The notes beneath the pieces are model-generated. The model did not search any database. It was not told the DNA's origin and saw nothing but the letters and a program-made list of their open reading frames with translations. A stretch of DNA of 64,000 nucleotides, taken from NCBI GenBank assembly GCA_017591395.1, contig WEDG01007225.1:1-64000 (forward strand), written 5' to 3'. This document shows, in pieces, positions 49,607-58,532 of this stretch. Positions within the stretch are counted from its first letter, which is position 1; each line of letters begins with the position of its first letter. Source of the DNA: Schistocephalus solidus. Lineage: Eukaryota; Platyhelminthes; Cestoda; Diphyllobothriidea; Diphyllobothriidae. A program made the position numbers and the translations under genes.

Positions 49607-49795
49607 AAAAAACAATAGATAGGTTTAGGATGAGGTTGGCGCTCTTTATCCATAAAAATCCTATTACCACCGGCCCCCTATTGCTCGCTGACCTATAGGT
49701 CACATATTACGTTTTTGTCGTGATGATAATTGGACAGCCGCGGCTTTTTCTGACTCAATTTAAACTAACAAGCCCTCTTTTCTGTCCGCTTCTAG

Positions 49796-49904
49796 ACGCA
49801 CCGGCATGCTGCTAGATCCACTGGCAACTCTGGCTGTTCTCCGAAAATTCCTCCAACCCTATATCAATCGTGACATTAACGCCGTGATCAGTCGATACAT
49901 GGAT
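49796..49904 (+). CDS. Candidate internal exon of a host gene
   Basis: A strong acceptor (CCCTCTTTTCTGTCCGCTTCTAG) ends at 49795 and a donor GGAT|GTGAGT follows 49904. The 109 bp between them read in one frame as RTGMLLDPLATLAVLRKFLQ then PYINRDINAVISRYMD. The peptide is amphipathic and helix-like, with codon use that looks selected (many C/G third positions), unlike the intergenic DNA around it. The exon would begin with the last base of a split codon and end on a codon boundary. I cannot name the family, and no partner exon is visible in the window. Of the possible host exons here, this one has the best splice signals. Confidence 0.45.
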
Positions 49905-49909
49905 GTGAG

Positions 49910-51230
49910 TTCCACACAACACCGGGCACTTTTTACTCTCTCTCTCTGCTGCAACATTTCGTCCTACCCCGCGCGCGCGCGCTCGCGCGTGCCTTTCTTC
50001 CTCCGTCGGGCTGTTTTGCCCACGTCTCTCCCCCTTTCCCTACCTTGGTCCACTCAGAGGCTATTTATAGCAGGGAGAGTTGTAATTATCGCTCTTGGAG
50101 CGAGCGCAAGTTCCGTCTCCTATCGTTTTATGCTGTGTGGGAGGCGGCGACGGCCTCCAGGGCTTGCCACAAACACCTAAAACACAGACAGCAACGCACT
50201 CTTTATCGTTGCCATCATTTAGGCGACCCCAACCTGTACGGTGGCACAACTGCCCCCTTTACTTTCCTCGGGAGTTCACGCGCGAACTTCGGATCAAGGC
50301 CGCTGCGTCAGGTAGAGCGACAGAAGATAGATGAAATATGCGTGTCTGGGCTCTTAGTTACTTAAGCAGATGACCTATGTCATTATATGTAAACGGAAAT
50401 GCTGAAATTTGTTTGAGACTATAAAGGATTGTTTAAGTGGTTTTAGGTGCCTTTATAGATTTACATTTTATAGAAAAACATCTACAAAATATTATTTTTC
50501 ATGCTAATTTGGTAGCGAATTGGGTCTTCTCTAAAATTTATCCTTGAATAAGAGGTATCTTTCGGTTTTAAAAGGGTTTCTAATTATGAAATTTTTAAGA
50601 TCGTGCAAGGCACATCTGTATTTATTACTGCTTACGAAATGCGCAACATGGTTGATCTCCACCACAAAGTTTCTTAAGCTCGATACAATGTTTTCCGGAT
50701 AGTATAGAGATCTTTATGTTTTTCTTACGCGGAAAGTGTGTAACATGTAATTTGGCAGCCCTCTACGAGGGTGTACTGCAGGTCATTTTCAGAATTATTA
50801 GGGAATTTGAAAAAAAGGTTTTTTTAAAATCGCAAGTACAAATCCTTGAAGAATAAAATTTCAAAAACGTCGTAATTTAATACCAAACGAATGCAAGTGA
50901 ACATATTTTTGAGCATGTTTTCTTAGAAATATTTGGAATTATAAACCCTCGAAATGAATGAATAAATGCATACCATTTAAGAAGCCACTTTTTCATGCGT
51001 GGTGGCGACCGGAAAGAAGCTCGTTCTAAACGCGACGTACTGGTGTGATTGGAATAGCTTGAGATTACGCTGCACGATGCCCCATCTAAGTAATACTTTC
51101 TAATCGAAAACACATTTCAGAATTTGATTTATCTTCTCAAGAGATAGGCCAGCTACCATATCTATGCTGTGAGTTTGGTAAAGCATTCAGGAATGGAACG
51201 ACATTCAGCGCAAGCTAGCTGTAAACAAAG
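49910..51230. other. No recognised gene downstream of the candidate exon
   Basis: Contains a CT run (49928-49942), a CG-rich run (49972-49988) and A+T-rich sequence. If 49796-49904 is an exon, this would be intron. No second exon is evident. Confidence 0.4.
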
Positions 51231-51236
51231 CCCAGA

Positions 51237-51441
51237 CGCAACCGACAAAAACAACGAGCCCGTGGTTCAATGGTAGAGCGTTCGACTCAAATACCAAAGG
51301 TCGCGGGTTCGAATCCCAGGTGTGCCACACTTGGGATTGGGTATGACTGGCTAATGACGGCTAATAAGCCAGAAATGGCCATTTCGGTCTCCCTTGTCTT
51401 TGTCGGTTCCACATTATCATATATATATATATATATATATC
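51237..51441 (+). mobile_element. Solitary tRNA-headed hammerhead element with TA tail
   Basis: This is the clearest single copy of the family. ACCGACAAAAACAACGAG is followed by a tRNA-like head (51258-51327) with box A (TGGTTCAATGGTAGAGC) and an exact box B GGTTCGAATCC. Next come GGGATTGGGTAT, the hammerhead-like fold (51345-51389), TTTGTCGGTT and a (TA)n tail (51419-51440). The fold has CTAATGA in place of CTGATGA. That changes the essential G5, so this copy should not cleave. The single head-fold-tail arrangement shows what the mobile unit was before tandem amplification. Confidence 0.8.
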
Positions 51442-51444
51442 GGG

Positions 51445-52240
51445 GAAATAACTTCTAAAATTATTTCCTGCAGGACATGGAGTCAGGTGATTCGGACATG
51501 ACTTTTTAGGGTCAGACCCAAAATTTCAATGAACATTTGGGTCGAAGACAATCAACCACTGTGGAATAACCACGTAATGCCCATTCTACAAGCAAGTAGT
51601 ACTGCAAGTAGTATGGATCTTATATTACAAAGACGTTATTCCCTTACTTCTGACATAGGTACTAGCTTTATATATATAAGTGGCCAATAGGAAGCTGTGA
51701 AGTCTCGTTAAGAAAATTCGCCACGCCCAGGTAGCTGATCCGGAAACAGAATAGCCAATGTGGTTTCCGTGCGGCTTTCAAGGCCCCACCCGCAAACCCC
51801 TTTTACTACCATTCCCACATAGGTGGTATTTCGCCAAAGAAATGGGCGGGTTGGTGAGGGAAGGGGCAGCCTGTATATATTACGATCCTCCTAAATGCGC
51901 TATCCTTGAGTCTGGAGTGGTACCACTTTCAAGCTCGTCCGCCAAGTTGGCTTCCTTCCAAACATAGTTTAGATAACCTAGCACAATACATACTTTAACC
52001 ACTGTGAACTGAAACTGCTCATGTCGTACCACACAGTCCTGGAACCTTAACCGGTTTGCTTGCAGAGGAGAATTAAGACGGTCATGGTGGCGTCTGGCAC
52101 CTACAGAACTCACTCCTTTCATGAAACCGTTCCACTGTCCAGCGTGTGGCGGCTCACTAATCGGGGCGCAAAGAAATGAAGCTATCCTGACAAGCGTAGC
52201 AAAAACTGGTACTGCTTAGGGGGGTGTGCGGTATGAGTGG
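51445..52240. other. No recognised gene
   Basis: Short ORFs only. A small TA run lies at 51669-51680. Confidence 0.45.
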
Positions 52241-52245
52241 ATGAA

Positions 52246-52398
52246 TTAAGTGTCGTAAAACAACTCGTTCGTGCCTGCGCACTCCGTTCGGTCAGGCAGC
52301 TGCCACCGACACGACATTATTTGGCGCCTTCAGCGTACCCACATTCACAATTTCACCACGTGACGCGGCTGTCCAGGCCCTCGTCATGTCGTCGTTGC
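52246..52398 (+). repeat. Direct repeat flanking the Penelope/hammerhead complex, left copy
   Basis: The sequence from CAACTCGTTCGTGCCTG through GACACGACATTATTTGGCGCC and TTTCACCACGTGACGCGGC to CGTTGCGCC recurs in the same orientation at 59961-60112, with about 10 percent difference by eye. Confidence 0.85.
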
Positions 52399-52477
52399 GC
52401 CCTATTGGTTCGCCGTCACAGAGCCTGTGCACGCGCGCGCTAGCGCGTGTGTGTGCGTACCCAGTTAACGAAAAATA

Positions 52478-52878
52478 CCAATGCTGGCTGTGTTGCCCTA
52501 TTTAGCCCTCTCTCTCTCACTCACTCTCTCACTCACTCTCTCACTCACTCTCTCTCTCTTTCTCTCTCGTGTGCCTGGGCCTCAGAATTTCTAAAACGAC
52601 GTGTTGCCTCGAAGGCCGTGACAGCTGCTGTTCTCGTCAGGAAGTTGTCCGCTTACAGAACCTGCCTGCACGGTTGGTGACTTAACAATAACAAAATCTG
52701 ACATCGGTACCGGTTCCGAGGAGAGGTGGGGAGGGGTGAGGGGTTGATACTTGACAAAACCTCGTCCTAAATATTGCCAACACCTCGGGTGTCGCACCAC
52801 CTGGGGTTGGGTATGACTGACAGACGAAGGCTAATAAGCCATAAATAGCCATTCCAGTCTTATCTTTATCGGTCATGT

Positions 52879-52882
<4 letters not shown>
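52478..52882 (+). repeat. Outer inverted-repeat arm, left
   Basis: This arm matches 59343-59737 on the opposite strand over about 400 bp. Landmarks are GTGTTGCCCTATTTAGCC, CGTGTGCCTGGGCCTCAGAA, GTTGCCTCGAAGGC, CTTACAGAACCTGCCTGCA and the degenerate hammerhead region. A CT/CACT microsatellite (52506-52568) is longer here than in the right arm. Confidence 0.88.
52815..52859 (+). ncRNA. Degenerate hammerhead-like fold
   Basis: The stem II loop GGCTAATAAGCC and the downstream CATTCCAGTC are kept, but CTGATGA has become CAGACGA and GAAA has become TAAA. The ribozyme core is destroyed. There is no tRNA-like head upstream, only GGTGTCGCACCACC. Confidence 0.65.

Positions 52883-52916
<34 letters not shown>
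52880..52916. repeat. (TA)n tract
   Basis: A TA run of about 36 bp follows the degenerate fold at 52815-52859 and precedes the minus-strand array unit. Confidence 0.95.
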
Positions 52917-52919
<3 letters not shown>

Positions 52920-53046
52920 AGTGTGGGGCTCACCGATCGTAGGAACATGCATGTTCCGTTGTGCCCTGGAGCTCAGACTAGAGCCCTCGCGAGTCGCATA
53001 GCGACGTGTAGCATATGATGGAATGGAACCGACAAATACAAGGGGA

Positions 53047-53091
53047 GACCGGAATGGCCATTTCTGGCTTATTAGCCGTCATCAGCCAGTC
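53047..53091 (-). ncRNA. Hammerhead-like fold, inverted truncated unit
   Basis: The core CTGATGA and GAAA are intact and stem I is GACTGG/CCGGTC. The unit has no tRNA-like head. It is cut at AAGTGTGGCA and joined head-to-head to a plus-strand linker at 53112. Confidence 0.75.
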
Positions 53092-53352
53092 ATACCCAAT
53101 CCCAAGTGTGGCATCATTCCATCATATGCTACACGTCGCTATGCGACCGCCTGCGAGGGCTCTAGTCTGAGCTCCAGGGCACAACGGAACATGCATGTTC
53201 CTTAAGCAGATCGGTGAGCCCCACACTATCATCATATTCCCGATCACAACCGACAAAACAACGAGCCCGTGGCTCAAATGGTAGAGCGTTCGACTCAAAT
53301 ACCAAAGGTCGCGGGTTCGAATCCCAGGTGTGCCACACTTGGGATTGGGTAT

Positions 53353-53397
53353 GACTGGCTGATGACGGCTAATAAGCCAGAAATGGCCATTCCGGTC
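53353..53397 (+). ncRNA. Hammerhead-ribozyme-like fold, left array unit 1
   Basis: Order: stem I strand GACTGG; core CTGATGA; stem II GGC-TAATAA-GCC; core GAA; stem III AT-GGCC-AT; cleavage base T at 53391; stem I partner CCGGTC (six pairs, one G-T). A further GGG/CCC helix lies outside a TAT/T internal loop, as in natural type I hammerheads where that loop contacts loop II. The pair next to the core (10.1/11.1) is C-A, not the usual G-C. The short palindromic stem III (ATGGCCAT) could extend to 8 pairs in a dimer. Self-cleavage is predicted but not shown. Confidence 0.78.
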
Positions 53398-53655
53398 TCC
53401 CTTGTATTTGCCGGTTCAATTCCATCATATGCTACACGTCGCTATGCGACCGCCTGCGAGGGCTCTAGTCTGAGCTCCAGGGCACAACGGAACATGCATG
53501 TTCCTTAAGCAGATCGGTGAGCCCCACACTATCATCATATTCCCGATCACAACCGACAAAACAACGAGCCCGTGGCTCAAATGGTAGAGCGTTCGACTCA
53601 AATACCAAAGGTCGCGGGTTCGAATCCCAGGTGTGCCACACTTGGGATTGGGTAT

Positions 53656-53700
53656 GACTGGCTGATGACGGCTAATAAGCCAGAAATGGCCATTCCGGTC
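53656..53700 (+). ncRNA. Hammerhead-ribozyme-like fold, left array unit 2
   Basis: Identical in core and stems to the fold at 53353-53397. The predicted cut is after 53694. Confidence 0.78.
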
Positions 53701-53958
53701 TCCCTTGTATTTGTCGGTTCCATTCCATCATATGCTACACGTCGCTATGCGACCGCCTGCGAGGGCTCTAGTCTGAGCTCCAGGGCACAACGGAACATGC
53801 ATGTTCCTTAAGCAGATCGGTGAGCCCCACACTATCATCATATTCCCGATCACAACCGACAAAACAACTAGCCCGTGGCTCAAATGGTAGAGCGTTCGAC
53901 TCAAATACCAAAGGTCGCGGGTTCGAATCCCAGGTGTGCCACACTTGGGATTGGGTAT

Positions 53959-54003
53959 GACTGGCTGATGACGGCTAATAAGCCAGAAATGGCCATTCCG
54001 GTC
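53959..54003 (+). ncRNA. Hammerhead-ribozyme-like fold, left array unit 3
   Basis: Identical core and stems. The predicted cut is after 53997. Its unit starts with ACTAGCCCG in place of ACGAGCCCG. Confidence 0.78.
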
Positions 54004-54260
54004 TCCCTTGTATTTGTCGGTTCCATTCCATCATATGCTACACGTCGCTATGCGACCGCCTGCGAGGCTCTAGTCTGAGCTCCAGGGCACAACGGAACAT
54101 GCATGTTCCTTAAGCAGATCGGTGAGCCCCACACTATCATCATATTCCCGATCACAACCGACAAAACAACTAGCCCGTGGCTCAAATGGTAGAGCGTTCG
54201 ACTCAAATACCAAAGGTCGCGGGTTCGAATCCCAGGTGTGCCACACTTGGGATTGGGTAT

Positions 54261-54305
54261 GACTGGCTGATGACGGCTAATAAGCCAGAAATGGCCATTC
54301 CGGTC
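54261..54305 (+). ncRNA. Hammerhead-ribozyme-like fold, left array unit 4
   Basis: Identical core and stems. The predicted cut is after 54299. This unit directly borders the Penelope-like 3' end at about 54323. Confidence 0.78.
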
Positions 54306-54322
54306 TCCCTTGTATTTGTCGG

Positions 54323-54769
54323 AGGGCGGGTGATGGCTTGTTCTCAATCTGGTCGGCGGCCAGCGTTCGCAAGTTGGCAGTAGTTGTCAGTACCCCCATC
54401 GACCGAAGCTACCGCCCCAGGCTGTTAATCGTGGTTGCGATCGCACCTCCGTGTGTATTCGCACCTGCCGGTTAAGTGGTTGAGGTGGCCGAGGCGATAA
54501 CTGTTCCTTCGTCGGGTCAGGGTTGTGTTGCGATTGCGTGAGTGTCCACCATGGACTCACCCATGTTCGAATGCACGTTAGGCCCATGTTCACGTTGGCT
54601 CTTTCGATCATTGAGCTGCGTCCGAAGGGCTCGGTAGGCCGTAGGAAGCGTCAAACAACGATTGATGGAGGTTGTTCCCGTGTGTCAAGCCTCGATTGTT
54701 TCCCTTGCCACGCGGTAACTTCCCCGATATAGAATTTCGGCATTCTGGATGGCGAACGTGTGCCCAGAG
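54323..54769 (+). repeat. Inner inverted-repeat arm, left (Penelope 3' end)
   Basis: This arm pairs with 55702-56150. Positions sum to about 110,471, so there are few net indels. It holds the C-terminal codons and 3' non-coding part of the minus-strand Penelope-like element. Confidence 0.9.
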
Positions 54770-55700
54770 TCAGCGCAATGGTCCGCCACCAAAGACAGTG
54801 GGTTCATTCTTCTAACCGCCCTCATGTGTTCTCCGACTCGGGTTTGTAGACGTTTCCTGGTTTCTCCAATGTAGTTGACTGCACAGAAATTGCATTGAAC
54901 CCGGTAGATGACGTTTTTTGTTTCACCTTGGGGCAGGGGGGCTTTAAGCCTCATAACCAGACGTCGAATGGTTGACTCCGGCCGGTGGGTGATGTCGATC
55001 TCCATCGATCTTAGGAGACGGGAGACCGCCTCCGAAACACCGTCAATGTATGGCAACGCTCGCCATATCTTTGGCTGTTCGGTCGCTGGCCTTCGGCTTT
55101 GCCTGCACTGTCTGCTACGTTCGATGAAGTTGCGGGGATACCCGTTGGCCATTAAGAGGCGTTGGAGGTATCCAAGTTCTGCCTTTCTTTCGCCTGGATC
55201 GCTGCAGTGTGTTTCAGTCCTTTTGTATAGTGTTCGAACACAACTGCGTTTGTGGCATAATGGATGTTTGCTATGGTAGCTCAGGATTTGGCGGGTACTG
55301 GTGGCCTTCCTATACAACGTCGTTTTTAGGTCCCCACTGGGTTTTCGATGGACGAGTACGTCTAGGAATGGCAGCTGGTTGTTGACTTCCACCTCCATTT
55401 TAAACTGGATGTCAGGGAAAATAGAATTCAGGCTGTCATTACATTCCTTGACCATTTCCCGCTCGATGATGACAAAGGTATCGTCCACATACCGAGTCCA
55501 GAATTTCGGTTTGTAGTTTGCGAAAACCAGGGTCTCTAATTTTTGGAGTACTGCCTCTGCGATGAAGCCCAAGAGTGGCGATCCCATTCGTGTCCCCTTG
55601 ACCTGCTCATACGTTGTTCCTTCGAAAGTGAAGTACGTCTTCAGGCAGAATTTTAAGAGCTGGATGAGATGTCTCCGTTTCACTGTCTCGTTGTACCTGC
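54600..55700 (-). pseudogene. Penelope-like element: RT and GIY-YIG endonuclease, 5'-truncated
   Basis: Penelope-like retroelements pair a telomerase-related RT with a GIY-YIG nuclease. The minus-strand frame starts in the RT at about 55700 (RRHLIQLLKFCLKTYFTFEG), followed by GTRMGSPLLGFIAEAVLQ and WTRYVDDTFVIIE with the catalytic YVDD at 55480-55491. NNQLPFLDVLVHRK comes next. The C-terminal part has VIYRVQCNFCAVNYIGETR then LQTRVGEH, the GIY-YIG-type module (about 54920-54830). The open frame continues from an ATG at 55809 to a stop at 54685, but its first 35 or so codons are antisense to the inverted 3' copy and do not belong to the protein. Similarity to the family C-terminus goes on past the 54685 stop to about 54600, so that stop is premature. 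The N-terminal half is missing. The copy is dead in cis. Confidence 0.92.
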
Positions 55701-55701
55701 T

Positions 55702-56150
55702 CTCTGGACACACGTTCGCCTTCCAGAATGCCGAAATTCTATGTCGGGGAAGTGATCGCATGGCAAGGGAAACAATCGAAGCCTGGCACACGGTAACAAC
55801 CTCAATCAATCGTTGTGTGACGCTTCCTACGGCCTACCAAGCCCTCCGGACGCAGCTCAATGATCGAAAAGAGCCAACGTGAACATGGTCCTAACGTGCA
55901 TATGAACATGGGTGAGTCCATGGCGGACACGCACGCAATCACAACACAACCCAGGCCCGACGAAGGAACAGTTATCGCCTCGGCCAGCTCAACCACTTAT
56001 CCGGCAGGTGCGAATACACACGGAGGTGCGATCGCAACCAAGATTAACAGCCTGGGGCGGCAGCTTCGGTCGATGGGGGTACTGACGACTACTGCCAACG
56101 TGCGAACGCCGGCCCCCGACCAGATTGAGAACAAGCCATCACCCGTCCTC
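55702..56150 (-). repeat. Inner inverted-repeat arm, right
   Basis: The partner of 54323-54769, separated from it by about 930 bp of single-copy RT/GIY-YIG sequence. Confidence 0.9.
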
Positions 56151-56219
56151 CTCCAGTCCACCACGATCTCAGTAAACAGGCAAAGGATGATCGCCAAGGA
56201 TGAAACACCACCCTGCTAA
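55702..56219 (+). pseudogene. Inverted C-terminal and 3' fragment of a Penelope-like element
   Basis: The plus strand encodes SGHTFAFQNAEILCRGSDRM then ARETIEAWHTVTTSINRCV and TAYQALRTQLNDRK, ending near 55880. This is the C-terminal tail that the minus-strand copy shows as SGHTFAIQNAEILYRGS. The following frame (55860-56219) runs through the 3' region and is probably not a separate protein. Sequence similarity to the minus-strand copy extends to about 56150. The fragment starts abruptly at 55702 without GIY-YIG or RT. Inverted partial copies next to a main copy are a known habit of Penelope elements. Confidence 0.85.
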
Positions 56220-56415
56220 TCAAGCAGCATGATGACTGAGGATCTCCACCCCAACCCGGCCCCTCCCCTACGCAAATTCAAAAACCTTAGTAATCCCGTA
56301 TTAGCCGAAATGTTACCACCTATAAATACTGTGAGGCGCGGTACAATATTTACCGCCGACGATGAAATCTTGTTTGATTTTGAAAAGTCGTGACAATATA
56401 ACCATGGTTCCCGTG

Positions 56416-56419
<4 letters not shown>
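56220..56419. other. Sequence between Penelope fragment and TA tract
   Basis: No ORF or repeat partner found. It may be the remaining Penelope 3' end. Confidence 0.4.

Positions 56420-56484
<65 letters not shown>
56420..56484. repeat. (TA)n tract
   Basis: About 65 bp of TA separates the Penelope region from the right array. Confidence 0.95.
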
Positions 56485-56486
<2 letters not shown>

Positions 56487-56510
56487 AATGGAACCGACAA
56501 ATACAAGGGA

Positions 56511-56555
56511 GACCGGAATGGCCATTTCTGGCTTATTAGCCGTCATCAGCCAGTC
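56511..56555 (-). ncRNA. Hammerhead-like fold, right array unit 1
   Basis: Core CTGATGA/GAAA, stem I GACTGG/CCGGTC, stem II GGC/GCC and ATGGCCAT are all kept. Its downstream side runs straight into the TA tract. Confidence 0.78.
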
Positions 56556-56812
56556 ATACCCAATCCCAAGTGTGGCACACCTGGGATTCGAACCCGCGAC
56601 CTTTGGTATTTGAGTCGAACGCTCTACCATTGAGCCACGGCCTCGTTGTTTTGTCGGTTGTGATTGGGAATATGATGATAGTGTGGGGCTCACCGATCTG
56701 CTTAAGGAACATGCATGTTCCGTTGTGCCCTGGAGCTCAGTCTAGAGCCCTCGCAGGCGGTCGCATAGCGACGTGTAGCGTATGATGGAATGGAACCGAC
56801 AAAGACAAGGGA

Positions 56813-56857
56813 GACCGGAATGGCCATTTCTGGCTTATTAGCCGTCATCAGCCAGTC
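56813..56857 (-). ncRNA. Hammerhead-like fold, right array unit 2
   Basis: The core and stems are intact. Box B of its head has one change (GAATACC in place of GAATCCC). Confidence 0.78.
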
Positions 56858-57115
56858 ATACCCAATCCCAAGTGTGGCACACCTGGTATTCGAACCCGCG
56901 ACCTTTGGTATTTGAGTCGAACGCTCTACTATTGAGCCACGGGCTCGTTGTTTTTGTCGGTTGTGATCGGGAATATGATGATAGTGTGGGGCTCACCGAT
57001 CTGCTTAAGGAACATGCATGTTCCGTTGTGCCCTGGAGCTCAGTCTAGAGCCCTCGCAGGCGGTTGCATAGCGACGTGTAGCGTATGATGGAATGGAACC
57101 GACAAAGACAAGGGA

Positions 57116-57160
57116 GACCGGAATGGCCATTTCTGGCTTATTAGCCGTCATCAGCCAGTC
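57116..57160 (-). ncRNA. Hammerhead-like fold, right array unit 3
   Basis: The core and stems are intact. Its tRNA-like head has a two-base insertion in the D-arm (GGTAGAGAGCG). Confidence 0.78.
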
Positions 57161-57419
57161 ATACCCAATCCCAAGTGTGGCACACCTGGGATTCGAACCC
57201 GCGACCTTTGGTATTTGAGTCGAACGCTCTCTACCATTGAGCCACGGGCTCGTTGTTTTGTCGGTTGTGATCGGGAATATGATGATAGTGTGGGGCTCAC
57301 CGATCTGCTTAAGGAACATGCATGTTCCGTTGTGTCCTGGAGCTCAGTCTAGAGCCCTCGCAGGCGGTCGCATAGCGACGTGTAGCGTATGATGGAATGG
57401 AACCGACAAAGACAAGGGA

Positions 57420-57464
57420 GACCGGAATGGCCATTTCTGGCTTATTAGCCGTCATCAGCCAGTC
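57420..57464 (-). ncRNA. Hammerhead-like fold, right array unit 4
   Basis: The core and stems are intact, and the head has the exact box B. Confidence 0.78.
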
Positions 57465-57724
57465 ATACCCAATCCCAAGTGTGGCACACCTGGGATTCGA
57501 ACCCGCGACCTTTGGTATTTGAGTCGAACGCTCTACTATTGAGCCACGGACTCGTTGTTTTGTCGGTTGTGATCGGGAATATGATGATAGTGTGGGGCTC
57601 ACCGATCTGCTTAAGGAACATGCATGTTCCGTTGTGCCCTGGAACTCAGACTAGAGTACTCAAAGGCAGTCGCATAGCGACGTGAAGCATATGTTGATAA
57701 TTTGGAACCGACAAAGACAAGGGA

Positions 57725-57769
57725 GACCGGAATGGCCATTTCTGGCTTATTAGCCGTCATCAGCCAGTC
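57725..57769 (-). ncRNA. Hammerhead-like fold, right array unit 5
   Basis: The core and stems are intact. First unit of the second subfamily. The head reads GGTCCCGGGTTCGAATCC. Confidence 0.77.
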
Positions 57770-58031
57770 ATACCCAATCCCAAGTGTGGAACACCTGGGA
57801 TTCGAACCCGGGACCTTTAGTATTTGAGTCGAACGCTCTCACCATTGAGCCACGGGCTCGTTGCTTTTGTCGGTTGCGATCGGGAATATGATGATAGTGT
57901 GTGGCTCACCGATCTGCTTAAGGAACATTTATGTTCCGTTGTGCCCTGGAACTCAGACTAGAGTACTCACAGGCAGTCGCATAGCGACGTGAAGCATATG
58001 TTGATAATTTGGAACCGACAAAGACAAGGGA

Positions 58032-58076
58032 GACTGGAATGGCCATTTCTGGCTTATTAGCCGTCATCAGCCAGTC
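58032..58076 (-). ncRNA. Hammerhead-like fold, right array unit 6
   Basis: The core is intact. Stem I is fully Watson-Crick here (GACTGG with CCAGTC), a change that preserves pairing at the position that is G-T in other units. Confidence 0.78.
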
Positions 58077-58337
58077 ATACCCAATCCCAAGTGTGGAACA
58101 CCTGGGATTCGAACCCGCGACCTTTGGTATTTGAGTCGAACGCTCTACCATTGAGCCACGGGCTCGTTGCTTTGTCGGTTGCGATCGGGAATATGATGAT
58201 AGTGTGTGGCTCACCGATCTGCTTAAGGAACATTTATGTTCCTACTGTGCCCTGGAACTCAGACTAGAGTACTCACAGGCAGTCGCATAGCGACGTGAAA
58301 CATATGTTGATAATTTGGAACCGACAAAGACAAGGGA

Positions 58338-58382
58338 GACCGGAATGGCCATTTCTGGCTTATTAGCCGTCATCAGCCAGTC
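58338..58382 (-). ncRNA. Hammerhead-like fold, right array unit 7
   Basis: The core and stems are intact. The head is more diverged (GATTCGAACCCGCAACC inverted, TGTGGTAATTG). Confidence 0.76.
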
Positions 58383-58532
58383 ATACCCAATCCCAAGTGT
58401 GGCACACCTGAGATTCGAACCCGCAACCTGTGGTAATTGAGTCGAACGCTCTACCATTGAGCCACGGGTTCGTTGCTTTGTCGGTTGCGATCTGGAATAT
58501 GATGATAGTGTTTGGCTCACCGATCTGCTCAG

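Larger units (their letters stand above)
52917..54323 (+). repeat. Left tandem array of tRNA-like/hammerhead units, 303-bp period
   Basis: There is one truncated minus-strand unit (52917-53112), then four plus-strand units. tRNA-like heads with box A and the exact box B lie at 53265-53335, 53568-53638, 53871-53941 and 54173-54243. Predicted hammerhead cleavage points are after 53391, 53694, 53997 and 54299, giving spacings of 303, 303 and 302. Each linker holds a GTCGC-TAT-GCGAC hairpin and the palindrome AACATGCATGTT. The units are nearly identical, which suggests recent amplification or homogenisation. The array ends at TTTGTCGG, where the Penelope 3' sequence begins. Confidence 0.9.

Noticed and set aside
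51258..51327. Functional tRNA gene
   Set aside because: Box A and B fit, but the T-stem has mismatches, the anticodon stem does not pair and the acceptor ends do not match. A tRNA-derived head fits better.
53269..54383. Repeated ORFs starting MAQMVERSTQIPKVAGSNPR
   Set aside because: They are translations of the tRNA-like head and hammerhead region. The frame exists only because units lack stops by chance and are copied identically.
55700..55809. First codons of the 374-codon Penelope-like ORF
   Set aside because: They are antisense to the inverted 3' fragment. The RT similarity begins only after about residue 40.
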